From the NCBI RefSeq assembly GCF_024189315.1, contig NZ_JAIZEO010000003.1, positions 558,001-622,000 on the forward strand: DNA of 64,000 nucleotides, read 5' to 3'. Made by a program: the position numbers and the translations under genes. Positions 40,150 to 48,891 of this stretch are shown here, one piece after another (positions within the stretch are counted from its first letter, which is position 1; the number at the start of each line of letters is the position of its first letter). Below the pieces are notes generated by a model. That model was not told where the DNA came from, did not search any database, and was given only the letters and a program-made list of their open reading frames with translations. This stretch comes from Halobacillus sp. A5 (GTDB lineage: Bacteria; Bacillota; Bacilli; Bacillales; Halobacillaceae).

Positions 40150-41681
40150 TGCACGTCAAATCCAAAACCTTACAAGAAGATAACGACCAATCTTTTGAAG
40201 ATTTGTTTTTTCATAGTGGTCAGTCAGGGATTAAAGCATTCGAAGAAATGATGGAAGCTGTAACTAACCAGCTAATTGACTTTCAAATGGAACAAACCAA
40301 ACCATATAACGGAAAATCCCCAGCAGAAGTGAAGCAGGAAGTAGAGGCTCTAAAGCAGGCAAGCTGCAAGGGGGACCATCTGCCTCACTTTCTTAAAGAA
40401 CTTGATCAATCAGTTATGAATCACAGTATACATGTCAATCACAGACAAGCGGTAGGACATTTACATTGTCCTCCGTTACTGCCTGGGGTTGCAGCAGAAT
40501 TAATTCTCTCTGTGTTTAATCAATCAATGGATTCATGGGATCAAAGTCCAGCTGCCGGCTTTGTAGAAGAAAAGATGATTCATTGGCTTATTGATCAATT
40601 TCAGTTAGGAGAACAATCTGATGGTGTCTTCTCAAGCGGTGGGACTCAGTCAAATTATATGGGGCTGCTACTGGCGAGAGACTATTATTGTGAACGAGAA
40701 TTTGGACACGATGTACAGAAAGAAGGACTTCCTTCACACTCATCCCGCCTGAAGATTCTATGTTCCAAAGAGGCCCATTTCACTGTGAAAAAGTCTGCCG
40801 CTCAGCTGGGTCTTGGTGAAGAAGCGGTAGTGCTTATAGAAACAGACGAAGATCACCGGATGTGCTTTACTGATTTGAAGACTAAAGTCAAACATCTTAA
40901 AAATAACGGGGACTTACCTTTCGCTTTAGTAGGTACATGTGGGACGACAGATTTTGGAAGCATCGACCCATTGAAGGAACTAGCTGATTTTTCAAAAGAA
41001 AACAATCTTTGGTTTCATGTAGATGCAGCATATGGGGGAGCTCTTATTTTAAGTCACTCTCATAGGGAAAAGCTCAAAGGAATTCAGGAAGCAAATTCAA
41101 TTACTGTAGATTTTCATAAATTATTTTATCAGCCTATCAGCTGTGGAGCCTTTCTTATTAACGATCAATCCTGTTTTAAATATCTTAATCATCATGCGGA
41201 TTATTTAAATCCTAAAGAAGACGAAGAAGAGGGAATCCCTCATTTAGTCAATAAAACTGTTGCGACTTCGAGAAGGTTTGACGCTCTTAAACTGTGGACC
41301 TCCTTGAGAGTAGTGGGAATAGAGAGATTTCAAAAGATGATTGACCATACTTTTGTTATTGCCCAGCAGGCGGCTGATGAGATTGAAGCAGTAAAAGAAC
41401 TAGAGGGAGTGAACCGGAATCCTGAACTTAATACCGTGCTCTTCCGTTTTACGGCAGAAGAAATCTCTAAATCTGAGCTTAATCAGATGAATCGGGTCAT
41501 TCAGCAGAAATTGTTATACGAGGGTGCAGCATTTGCAGCGAAAACAAAAGTAAATAACGATGTATACCTTAAGCTGACACTGCTTAACCCCAGAACCAGC
41601 TTGTCAGACATAAAAGCAATTTTTAAAAGAATAATAGAGTTAGGAATCCAGGAAGTAGATAAGAGGAGGGTCTTAATATGA
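40149..41681 (+). CDS. ddc: L-2,4-diaminobutyrate decarboxylase (RhbB-like)
   Basis: PLP group II decarboxylase converting L-2,4-diaminobutyrate to 1,3-diaminopropane, the diamine arm of schizokinen-type siderophores. The 510 residues contain SSGGTQSNYMGLLLARD, His210 in SKEAHFTVKKSA, Asp292 in FHVDAAYGGA and the PLP Lys324 in DFHKLFYQP. The ATG shares one base with the preceding stop, and its end overlaps the next gene by four bases. Confidence 0.92.
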   Translation: MHVKSKTLQEDNDQSFEDLFFHSGQSGIKAFEEMMEAVTNQLIDFQMEQTKPYNGKSPAEVKQEVEALKQASCKGDHLPHFLKELDQSVMNHSIHVNHRQAVGHLHCPPLLPGVAAELILSVFNQSMDSWDQSPAAGFVEEKMIHWLIDQFQLGEQSDGVFSSGGTQSNYMGLLLARDYYCEREFGHDVQKEGLPSHSSRLKILCSKEAHFTVKKSAAQLGLGEEAVVLIETDEDHRMCFTDLKTKVKHLKNNGDLPFALVGTCGTTDFGSIDPLKELADFSKENNLWFHVDAAYGGALILSHSHREKLKGIQEANSITVDFHKLFYQPISCGAFLINDQSCFKYLNHHADYLNPKEDEEEGIPHLVNKTVATSRRFDALKLWTSLRVVGIERFQKMIDHTFVIAQQAADEIEAVKELEGVNRNPELNTVLFRFTAEEISKSELNQMNRVIQQKLLYEGAAFAAKTKVNNDVYLKLTLLNPRTSLSDIKAIFKRIIELGIQEVDKRRVLI

Positions 41682-43432
41682 AGAACTTAAAGAACTTAGC
41701 AGAGGAAGCTTCAATGCAAGCCTTCCTCAATTGTTATTTAAGAGAAACGGGAAATGTCAGGTTTGCAGATGAAGGAGAAAATATAAGAACCGTTGAATCA
41801 TATTTATCGAACCTGAAGGAAATCATTATTGCTCCTGTTGAATACTGGTCTGAAACCGGAAGACATAAATTCAAATTTCCCATTTACTTAAGAAAAATGG
41901 GTTCACTTATAAAGCTGGATTATATCACACTTGTTTCCACCATAATAAAGGAGCTGGCCATTGAAAATAACCGTAATGATGCCGAAGATGAACTAATGCT
42001 CCGTGTCATTTTAAGCTGTCAAAAAATAAATGACATAATTGAGAACAGGCAGTCTGATCAGGAAGAATTAATGGATCCCACCTTTCATTACATTGATGCA
42101 GAGCAGTCATTATTGCTTGGACACCTCATGCATCCAACTCCCAAAAGCCGGCAAGGGTTGTCTGAAAAGGAAGATGAATTGTATTCGCCGGAACTTAAAG
42201 GGGAGTTCCAGCTTCATTATTTTAAAGCAAAAAATGATGTCGTGATTCAAGATTCGTCTCTTGATCAATCAGCCTCACAAGAGGTGGTCGACCAATTATC
42301 GAACGATCCTGAGGTTAACGACAACTGGCTTAAGGAAACGATCGAAGCAGACTATTCATTACTTCCTGTTCATCCTCTGCAAGCGAAGGACATGCTTAAG
42401 AATCAAGAAGTGAAAGATTTGATTACTCAAGGCAAGTTGGTATATCTAGGACCGGCGGGTTCAAGATTTAAAGCGACATCTTCGTTTAGGACGGTTTATA
42501 ATGAACGGGCTGACTATATGTTTAAATTCTCACTGCCTATAAAAATAACAAACTCACTGAGAGGAAATCTTCAAAAAGAACTAGACCGGGGAGTGGAGGT
42601 CTCAAGATTAATAAACACGGAGTTCGGGATTGAATTGAGGAATAAGTTTCCGAAGTTTCGCGTATTAAAGGATCCAGCATATTTAAAGCTTAAAGTGAAC
42701 CATTCTTCTACTGCCTACGATGCAGTTTTGAGACAAAATCCTTTTAAAGAAGGTCACACAGAAGGAGTTTCGCTAATTGCGGGACTTTGCCAGGAAGAAA
42801 TAGATTCAGGACAGTCAAGGCTGTTCTCCATCGTGACGAGTCTTGCCCGCCGAGAAGGAAGGTCAAAAGAGGAAGTGAGTAAGGATTGGTTTAAGCAATA
42901 TTTATCCCTTTCGTTAGACCCGTTGCTTTGGTTATTCGAAACTTATGGTTTAGCACTGGAAGCACATCAGCAGAACTCCTTAGTCCGACTGTCAGGCGGC
43001 TACCCGGAAGAATTCTATTACCGAGATAACCAGGGCTATTATTTTAGTGAATCGAAAGCAGAGAAACTAAAAAAATACCTGCCTGCGTTAAATCAATCGA
43101 GTGATACCATTTGCGCAGATAATATAGCAGTCGAACGAATCCGTTACTACTTTTTCTTTAACCATTTATTTGGGTTAGTCAACAGCTTTGGGAGCAATGA
43201 ACTGGTCAATGAAAGGGAACTTCTTGATATATTGAGGGAGAGGTTACAAGAGTATGAGCAGGATTCTCCATTAATTAGAAGTTTACTAAATGAATCCAGC
43301 CTTCCATGTAAGGCGAATCTATTGACGAGGTTCCATGATATGGATGAATTACAGGGATCACTGGCACACCAGTCTGTTTATACATCTGTTGACAACCCTC
43401 TTGCCAGTAAGGTCGGTTCTTATGAAACATAG
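41678..43432 (+). CDS. IucA/IucC-family siderophore synthetase (RhbC-like)
   Basis: NRPS-independent synthetase joining citrate to an amine or hydroxamate with ATP. The 584-residue protein shows the family signatures GHLMHPTPKSRQG (about 147-159), LLPVHPLQAKDML (about 227-239) and TSSFRTVYNERADYMFKFSLPIK, followed by the ferric iron reductase-like C-terminal FhuF-related part with GLALEAHQQNSLVRL. One of two such enzymes in the operon; which acts first on citrate cannot be told from sequence. Confidence 0.92.
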   Translation: MKNLKNLAEEASMQAFLNCYLRETGNVRFADEGENIRTVESYLSNLKEIIIAPVEYWSETGRHKFKFPIYLRKMGSLIKLDYITLVSTIIKELAIENNRNDAEDELMLRVILSCQKINDIIENRQSDQEELMDPTFHYIDAEQSLLLGHLMHPTPKSRQGLSEKEDELYSPELKGEFQLHYFKAKNDVVIQDSSLDQSASQEVVDQLSNDPEVNDNWLKETIEADYSLLPVHPLQAKDMLKNQEVKDLITQGKLVYLGPAGSRFKATSSFRTVYNERADYMFKFSLPIKITNSLRGNLQKELDRGVEVSRLINTEFGIELRNKFPKFRVLKDPAYLKLKVNHSSTAYDAVLRQNPFKEGHTEGVSLIAGLCQEEIDSGQSRLFSIVTSLARREGRSKEEVSKDWFKQYLSLSLDPLLWLFETYGLALEAHQQNSLVRLSGGYPEEFYYRDNQGYYFSESKAEKLKKYLPALNQSSDTICADNIAVERIRYYFFFNHLFGLVNSFGSNELVNERELLDILRERLQEYEQDSPLIRSLLNESSLPCKANLLTRFHDMDELQGSLAHQSVYTSVDNPLASKVGSYET

Positions 43433-43994
43433 TGTATTGGATAAAGAAATAGATAAGGAAATTTCATTTAGACCTTTTGCTATGGAAGAAGATTTCTCAA
43501 GGATTCATCGGTGGATGCACGAGCCCCACGTGATTCCTTTCTGGCAGTTGAACCATTCAGAAGAAGTGTTAAAGAAGCATATGCATAAAGCTCGAGAAGA
43601 TACTCATCAATCATTATATATAGGCTCTATAGATGGAATTCCGATGAGTTATTGGGAGGCATACTGGGTGAGGGGTGACGTAGTAGAGAATTGCTATGAA
43701 CCTGCTCCTTTTGATCAGGGAATACACCTGTTAATTGGGGAGTCATCCTATCTGGGTAAAGGACTCGCTCTGCCGCTTCTCCGGGAGATGGTTGCTTTTC
43801 AGTTTAAGTGTGCGCACACGAACAAAGTCATTGCAGAGCCGGATCACCGCAATGAGAAGATGATCCATGTCTTTGAGAAATGTGGATTCTATAAGGTGAA
43901 AGAAATTATATTGCCAGATAAAAAAGCCATGCTGATGTTTTGTGAAAGAGAAGAATTTGAAAAGAGGTGGAATCATGATGACCCACGTGCATGA
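43422..43994 (+). CDS. GNAT acetyltransferase of siderophore synthesis (RhbD/IucB-like)
   Basis: Expected to acetylate the N-hydroxylated diaminopropane, forming the hydroxamate. The 190 residues match the siderophore acetyltransferase family: ISFRPFAMEEDFSRIHRWMHEPHVIPFWQ, a central YWEAYWVRGD, the acetyl-CoA loop SSYLGKGLALPLLREM and EPDHRNEKMIHVFEKCGF. The ATG at 43422 lies inside the end of the upstream gene after AAGG; longer frames run back into that gene. Confidence 0.9.
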   Translation: MKHSVLDKEIDKEISFRPFAMEEDFSRIHRWMHEPHVIPFWQLNHSEEVLKKHMHKAREDTHQSLYIGSIDGIPMSYWEAYWVRGDVVENCYEPAPFDQGIHLLIGESSYLGKGLALPLLREMVAFQFKCAHTNKVIAEPDHRNEKMIHVFEKCGFYKVKEIILPDKKAMLMFCEREEFEKRWNHDDPRA

Positions 43995-45306
43995 TGTAAT
44001 AGGAGTTGGACTGGGACCATTTAATTTAGGTCTGGCTGCTATGAGTGAAGAATCAGGGCAGGTCGATGGATTGTTTTTCGAACAGGAACCTGATTTTAAC
44101 TGGCATCCAGGGATGATGATTGAGGGAACTACACTTCAGGTGCCTTTCTTCGCAGACCTGATCTCTTTAGCTGATGTAAGAAGTGAGTTTAGTTTTTTGA
44201 ATTATTTACAGGAACACGGCCGCATGTACCATTTTTATTTTTTAGAAAAATTCCATATTTCAAGAAAAGAATACAATGATTATTGTCAATGGGCTGCTCG
44301 CAGGCTGTCAAATTGTAATTTTGGCAGTAAAGTGGTTGAAGTGCACTTGAATGAATGGAACGGAGAGCAAATCTATCAAGTTGTTGTTCAAAACTTAGCA
44401 AGAGGTAATGAAAAAAGCTATTACACCAGGAATCTTGCCATAGGGATAGGTTCTGTCCCTTTCGTACCCGAGCATTTAAAATCACAGCTTGGTGAATCCG
44501 TTTTTCACTCTTCTGAATATGTATACAAAAAAGAAACTGTTAACCAAGCTGAAGCTATTACAGTTGTCGGCTCTGGGCAAAGTTCAGCAGAAATTTTTCT
44601 TGATGTAATCAAAGAAAAAGGAACAGAAGCCGATATCCATTGGTATACACGATCAAACGGATTCTTTCCAATGGAGTATTCAAAGCTTGGGCTTGAACAT
44701 TTTTCGCCGGACTACACTCGGTTCTTTTATCAGCTGTCACAATCCAAAAAAGATGAGCTCCTAAATAGCCAGGATTTACTTTATAAAGGCATCAGTGCTG
44801 AAACTATCTCAGAAATCTATGATTCTTTATATGAAGGAACGGTCGGGGATAAACAAATGAACACCAGACTTCAGGCTATGTCGGAGATTGAACATATTGA
44901 ATGCCAGGATACGGTATGGAAAATCGCAGGAAGACATCTTATTAACGGAGACAACTTCCAACGACACAGTGATGCAGTTATTTTAGGTACAGGCTATAAG
45001 CCGGCTGTACCAGATTTTCTTTCACCTATCAGCTGTCATTTTCATTGGGATCAGCATGGTAGATACGAGGTGGAAGAGAATTATGTAATAAGAAGTGGGT
45101 TGGAGGCGAATATCTACATTCAAAACGGTGAAATGCACACTCATGGAGTAGGAGCACCCGATCTAGGCCTGGGAGCCTATCGAAATAGTGTAATTATTAA
45201 CAGCATCGCAGGAAGAGAGGTCTTTCCTATCCAGGAAGACTATGTATTTCAAACCTTTGGTATTCAAAAAGCTAATAGAAGGAAGGGTACACATGTTATA
45301 CGCTGA
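43978..45306 (+). CDS. Lysine/ornithine N-monooxygenase-type hydroxylase (RhbE/IucD-like)
   Basis: FAD- and NADPH-dependent enzyme that N-hydroxylates the diamine. The 442 residues carry the FAD motif GVGLGPFNLGLA near the N-terminus (GLGPFN is typical of this family rather than GxGxxG), WHPGMMIEGTTLQVPF, the NADPH motif VVGSGQSSAEIF and the C-terminal ATGY-like GTGYKPAVPDF. Two ATG codons at 43975 and 43978 follow AGAGGTGG; the second has the better spacing. Its start overlaps the acetyltransferase end. Confidence 0.93.
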   Translation: MTHVHDVIGVGLGPFNLGLAAMSEESGQVDGLFFEQEPDFNWHPGMMIEGTTLQVPFFADLISLADVRSEFSFLNYLQEHGRMYHFYFLEKFHISRKEYNDYCQWAARRLSNCNFGSKVVEVHLNEWNGEQIYQVVVQNLARGNEKSYYTRNLAIGIGSVPFVPEHLKSQLGESVFHSSEYVYKKETVNQAEAITVVGSGQSSAEIFLDVIKEKGTEADIHWYTRSNGFFPMEYSKLGLEHFSPDYTRFFYQLSQSKKDELLNSQDLLYKGISAETISEIYDSLYEGTVGDKQMNTRLQAMSEIEHIECQDTVWKIAGRHLINGDNFQRHSDAVILGTGYKPAVPDFLSPISCHFHWDQHGRYEVEENYVIRSGLEANIYIQNGEMHTHGVGAPDLGLGAYRNSVIINSIAGREVFPIQEDYVFQTFGIQKANRRKGTHVIR

Positions 45307-47089
45307 AACAATCAATTCGGTATTGGAGCAAAATGAATGGACGAAAGTAAATCAGGAATTATTGGCAAAAATGATTTCTGAATATATGTATGAAGATATG
45401 CTCCATCCTAATAAATTAAATGAAGCGGTTTGGGCAGAGTATCAGCTGACAATAACATCAGAAAAATATTATAGATACAACGCAAAATCCCATTATTTTG
45501 ACAGTTATCAGGTAGATGCACGATCCATTATGATTGTTGAAGGACAGAAGGAGAGAAAAGCGGTAAGTGCCATTGAATTTTTATTAGACGTCCAGCCCTT
45601 AATTGGCATGTCTGCTGAAACGGCTGGACATTTAGTGAAAGAGTTAAATCATACGCTTCTGGCGGACGCGCACCAGCTGAAAGACAATTCCACTTCTTCG
45701 GATCGTTTAATCATGCAGGATTATGCGCAATTAGAAGGGGAGATGTCGGGACATCCCTGGATCACTTATAATAAAGGACGGATTGGCTTTGGGTATGATG
45801 ATTATTTGAATTATGCACCTGAGAGGCAGAACTCTGTGAGATTATTATGGCTTGCTGTTCATAAGAAGACGGCAAGCTTCCAATCTGTAGAAGGTCTCTC
45901 TTACAATCACATTATTCAAGAAGAACTCAGCGATCAAGAAATTGAAGACTTCTGGAACCAGATTCAAGCACATGATGCTGCTGTAAAGGATTATTTTTTG
46001 ATACCGATTCATGAGTGGCAGTGGAAAAATGTGATTATCCAACAGTATCCTGATGATTTGGCCCAGTCCTTAATTATTCCTTTAGGTACAGGCGAAGATC
46101 ACTATCTGCCCCAGCAATCGATACGGACATTTGTAAATCAGGATCATCCATTAAAAAAGCATGTGAAAATACCGATGAGCATTTTAAATACACTGGTCTA
46201 CAGAGGGTTACCTGCAGAGCGTACGCTGATTGCTCCTCAAATTACTGAATTTATTAAGGGAATATATGAAAGAGACTCTTTTTTAAAGGAGGAGTGCCGA
46301 GTTATTCTTCCAGGGGAGGTGGCAAGTATTAATGTCCCTCACAAATATTACGATCAATTGAAGAATGCACCTTATCAATACCTTGAAATGCTTGGTGTGA
46401 TTTGGCGGGAAAGCATATACAGCTATCTTGAAGAAGGAGAGCAGGCAATCACTCTGGCAGCTCTCCTTCATATCGATAAGAAGGGAAAGCCTTATATACA
46501 AAGCTTAATAGAAAATTCAACCTTAGCAGAAGAAGAGTGGATGGAGAAATTTTTCAAGATTGTAATGGATCCACTGTTACATTTTCTTTATCAGTATGGC
46601 ACTGTGTTTTCCCCGCATGGTCAAAATACAATCCTCATATTAAAGGACTCTCAGCCGCATCGTCTAGCTGTCAAAGATTTCGTTGATGATGTAAATATAA
46701 GTGATCAGCCTTTTAAAGAATTAGAGGGACTGACAGATGAGATTAAAAGTGTGCTGCGAAGCGAGCCGCCTGAAGGCCTGACGCAATTTATTTTTACAGG
46801 CTTGTTTATATGTCATCTAAGATATTTAGCCCGTATTATGGATAATCATAACCTAATGGAAGAAAAACATTTTTGGAATAAACTCGCCAATGCGATTCAT
46901 GCATATCAAAGTAAATTCCCTCACCTTAAAGAACGGTTTGAAACCTTTGATTTCTTTAAAGAAGAATTTACTAAGCTCTGCTTAAACCGTAACCGGATGG
47001 TGGACTACGGATATGGTGATGGCGATGACCGTCCTCATGCTTCAGAATATGGAAAGGTCAAAAACGTACTTGCGTTATGGAAAAAGTAA
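45293..47089 (+). CDS. IucA/IucC-family siderophore synthetase (RhbF-like)
   Basis: Second NIS synthetase of the operon, expected to attach the second hydroxamate arm to citrate. The 598 residues contain MSGHPWITYNKGRIGFGYDDY (HPxxKxRxGF pattern, about 157-175), LIPIHEWQWKNVI (about 239-251), and RTFVNQDHPLKKHVKIPMSI with SPHGQNTILILKD near 435. The ATG at 45293 follows GGAAGGG and lies inside the preceding gene; the longer frame from 45242 is rejected. Terminator follows directly. Confidence 0.92.
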   Translation: MLYAETINSVLEQNEWTKVNQELLAKMISEYMYEDMLHPNKLNEAVWAEYQLTITSEKYYRYNAKSHYFDSYQVDARSIMIVEGQKERKAVSAIEFLLDVQPLIGMSAETAGHLVKELNHTLLADAHQLKDNSTSSDRLIMQDYAQLEGEMSGHPWITYNKGRIGFGYDDYLNYAPERQNSVRLLWLAVHKKTASFQSVEGLSYNHIIQEELSDQEIEDFWNQIQAHDAAVKDYFLIPIHEWQWKNVIIQQYPDDLAQSLIIPLGTGEDHYLPQQSIRTFVNQDHPLKKHVKIPMSILNTLVYRGLPAERTLIAPQITEFIKGIYERDSFLKEECRVILPGEVASINVPHKYYDQLKNAPYQYLEMLGVIWRESIYSYLEEGEQAITLAALLHIDKKGKPYIQSLIENSTLAEEEWMEKFFKIVMDPLLHFLYQYGTVFSPHGQNTILILKDSQPHRLAVKDFVDDVNISDQPFKELEGLTDEIKSVLRSEPPEGLTQFIFTGLFICHLRYLARIMDNHNLMEEKHFWNKLANAIHAYQSKFPHLKERFETFDFFKEEFTKLCLNRNRMVDYGYGDGDDRPHASEYGKVKNVLALWKK

Positions 47090-47090
47090 G

Positions 47091-47114
47091 CCCTTGCTCC
47101 GGCAAGGGTTTTCC
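47091..47114 (+). terminator. Terminator of the siderophore operon
   Basis: CCCTTGC (47091-47097) pairs with GCAAGGG (47102-47108), followed by TTTTCC. Confidence 0.82.
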
Positions 47115-47148
47115 TTATGGTAAAATGTAGAAAAAGAGGAGGTCCAGT

Positions 47149-47721
47149 ATGAGAATTGGTTTTATTAGACATGGTAGTACTTCCTGGAATAAAGAAGGCA
47201 GGGCCCAGGGTCATTACGATGTTCCACTTGATGAATATGGTCGGGCAGATACATTTGCCTTAGCCCAAAAAATGGATAGTGCATCCTGGTCCTGTATTTA
47301 CAGCAGTGATTTGAGCCGAGCCCGGCAAACTGCTCAAACCCTCGTTGATGAGGGGGTAATGGACAGATTAAATCTTGATAGAAGATTACGTGAGCTTGGC
47401 GGGGGTCAAATTGAAGGAACAACTGAAACTGAGCGTGTTAAGAAATGGGGAGAAAACTGGCGGGAATTGGAACTCGGGATTGAGAAAAAGGAGGAAGCTC
47501 TAGAGAGGGCGCTTGATTTTTTGACAGATGTGACCGATCAGCACGTAAATGAAAGCATTCTCGTTGTCAGTCATGGCTCTTTTTTAAAGCATTTAATTGG
47601 AGAATTGACAGGAGAAGAAATCGAGGAATCGTTAGGCAACACTTCTTTAACTATTTTGGTGCTGGAAGGAAAGAAGTGGAACATAGAAGTATTCAACGAC
47701 CTGAGTCATTTACATAGTTAA
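47149..47721 (+). CDS. Histidine phosphatase family protein
   Basis: A 190-residue member of the phosphoglycerate-mutase-like phosphatases. The catalytic RHG motif with its phospho-His is at residues 7-9 (FIRHGSTSWN), the second His in VVSHGSFLKHL near residue 140, and SSDLSRARQTAQTL carries the supporting Arg. Substrate unknown; sugar phosphates are common. It starts 35 bases after the siderophore terminator and has its own AGGAGG site, so a link to iron is not implied. Confidence 0.9.
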   Translation: MRIGFIRHGSTSWNKEGRAQGHYDVPLDEYGRADTFALAQKMDSASWSCIYSSDLSRARQTAQTLVDEGVMDRLNLDRRLRELGGGQIEGTTETERVKKWGENWRELELGIEKKEEALERALDFLTDVTDQHVNESILVVSHGSFLKHLIGELTGEEIEESLGNTSLTILVLEGKKWNIEVFNDLSHLHS

Positions 47722-47786
47722 ATGTTTGTTTTATCCAAATCGTGGTAAGGTATTGTGTTACTAATTCCTAAGAAATTGATGAATTT

Positions 47787-48081
47787 ATGCACAAACTCGC
47801 CAGGCTTGGAAAGTCAAATATAGCAGTTAACCCAATTGGTCTTGCACCAAGGAGAGGAATTTAAGCGTAACCTTAAAAAAGTAGACCAGATACGGGGGAT
47901 CGCAAGAGAAAAAGGAGCAGAAGTTTCTCATCTTGTACTTGCCTTGTATTTGACCCGGGACTCTATTGATGCAATTATCCCAGGGACTAAACGTAAAGAG
48001 CAGGTAGTTGATAACCTGCGAACACTCAACTTGGAATTATCCGCTGATGAAGCAGAAAAGATAAATCAAATCTTTAAGTAA
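47787..48081 (+). pseudogene. Aldo/keto reductase remnant with large internal deletion
   Basis: A frame from the ATG at 47787 reads an aldo/keto reductase N-terminus (ARLGKSNIAVNPIGL) and then stops. In the +1 frame, from about 47846, the C-terminus of the same family follows (GEEFKRNLKKVDQIRGIA, then the NADPH-binding IIPGTKRKEQVVDNL). Normal family length is about 310-330 residues; roughly 200 residues including the catalytic Tyr, Lys and His are missing. This looks like one deletion that also shifted frame, so the gene is dead. Confidence 0.85.
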
Positions 48082-48098
48082 ATCATGACTAAATCGAG

Positions 48099-48123
48099 CC
48101 TGCCATCAATGGTGGGTTTTTTT
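48099..48123 (+). terminator. Terminator after the aldo/keto reductase remnant
   Basis: CCTGCCAT (48099-48106) pairs with ATGGTGGG (48109-48116) with two G-T pairs, followed by seven T. Confidence 0.78.
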
Positions 48124-48220
48124 CTTTGTATCAAAACCTATAAAGGCTCTTCTAGAAGGATTTTCTAAATTAATAAAATAGGCTTACTAATCAAAAATTC
48201 AAAAAATTATAAAATAGGGG

Positions 48221-48249
48221 TTGCAATTCTAGAGTTAGCATCGTACACT
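48221..48249 (+). promoter_or_regulatory. Putative promoter of the zinc-ribbon gene
   Basis: TTGCAA (48221-48226), a 17-base spacer and TACACT (48244-48249), 55 bases before the ATG. A TGTTTTATAACA element starts at the last -10 base. Confidence 0.6.
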
Positions 48250-48486
48250 GTTTTATAACAGTTAGTTAAATGTACTTCTGTTATATAAAAAGGAGGAGAA
48301 ATCATGAAAACAAATCAAACGCGAAGAAATGTCGGGGTACCCTGCCCACAGTGTGGTACAGAAGTAGAAGGCGGTAATTATACGTATATGATGGAATGTA
48401 ATCGTTGTCTTTCTAAGAAAGAAGAGTAATTTTTTTAGTCTCTCTGTTATATAACATCGGGTTTATTTTTGTGTTAATATATAACA
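48249..48486. repeat. Four TGTTATATAACA-like palindromes around the zinc-ribbon gene
   Basis: TGTTTTATAACA (48249-48260), TGTTATATAAAA (48279-48290), the perfect palindrome TGTTATATAACA (48445-48456) and TGTTAATATATAACA (48472-48486) flank the 41-residue gene, two on each side. They could be binding sites of one unknown regulator. Confidence 0.4.
48304..48429 (+). CDS. Small zinc-ribbon protein (41 aa)
   Basis: A 41-residue protein with two Cys pairs, CPQC (14-17) and CNRC (32-35), the pattern of a minimal zinc ribbon; the spacer includes GTEVEGGNYTYMME. AAGGAGGAG precedes the ATG with good spacing and a promoter can be placed upstream. Such micro zinc ribbons often bind nucleic acid or proteins, but no partner is evident. 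It lies between the dead aldo/keto reductase and aceA, in a region of small frames. Confidence 0.7.
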   Translation: MKTNQTRRNVGVPCPQCGTEVEGGNYTYMMECNRCLSKKEE

Positions 48487-48503
48487 ACGGTGGTGGGTTA
48501 TGA

Positions 48504-48614
48504 ATGAAGAGGGTATTAGCGGGAGTTTCAATTACTGGAGAATTGTTAGAAAGAATTGAAGAGATAACAACTAAGGACGCTCTAGTCTTTCTAGAGCGTC
48601 AAAGACAATATTGA
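48504..48614 (+). CDS. Possible micro-ORF (36 aa)
   Basis: Reads MKRVLAGVSITGELLERI at the start, a basic amphipathic beginning, and ends FLERQRQY. GGTGGTGGG lies six bases before the ATG. The 3' half contains GACGCTCTAG and CTAGAGCGTC (48574-48599), a perfect hairpin inside the frame, which may instead mean that this stretch is a structured RNA. Function unknown; weak call. 48615-48891, up to aceA, shows no other convincing feature. Confidence 0.3.
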   Translation: MKRVLAGVSITGELLERIEEITTKDALVFLERQRQY

Positions 48615-48891
48615 ATCTTAGGAAATCAATAAAACTATATACAGATGTACAAATTACAGTAAAGAATGACTGGTGAGGATGCAAAGAAATTTATGGAACA
48701 ATAAGTAAGTGATGGGCGCATTGGGACTTGAACCGTCCATGTGGGCGTAATTTGTACCATGTTAAAGTATTTCATGGAATATACCAATGCGGAAGATGTT
48801 AGGAAAAGATGAAGGTAAAGGATCAAAAGTACAGACTACGGGGAGAGATACCCTGAAATCATTAACACATACATTTAAGGAGGAATTTAAT

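Noticed and set aside
38788-41681. dat-ddc considered as part of an ectoine or polyamine pathway
   Set aside because: The genes overlap IucA/IucC, acetyltransferase and N-hydroxylase genes under Fur boxes, so siderophore synthesis is the better reading.
48574-48599. GACGCTCTAG hairpin considered as a terminator
   Set aside because: No T-run follows on the plus strand (AAAGAC) and none of note on the minus strand; recorded only as part of the micro-ORF and repeat observation.
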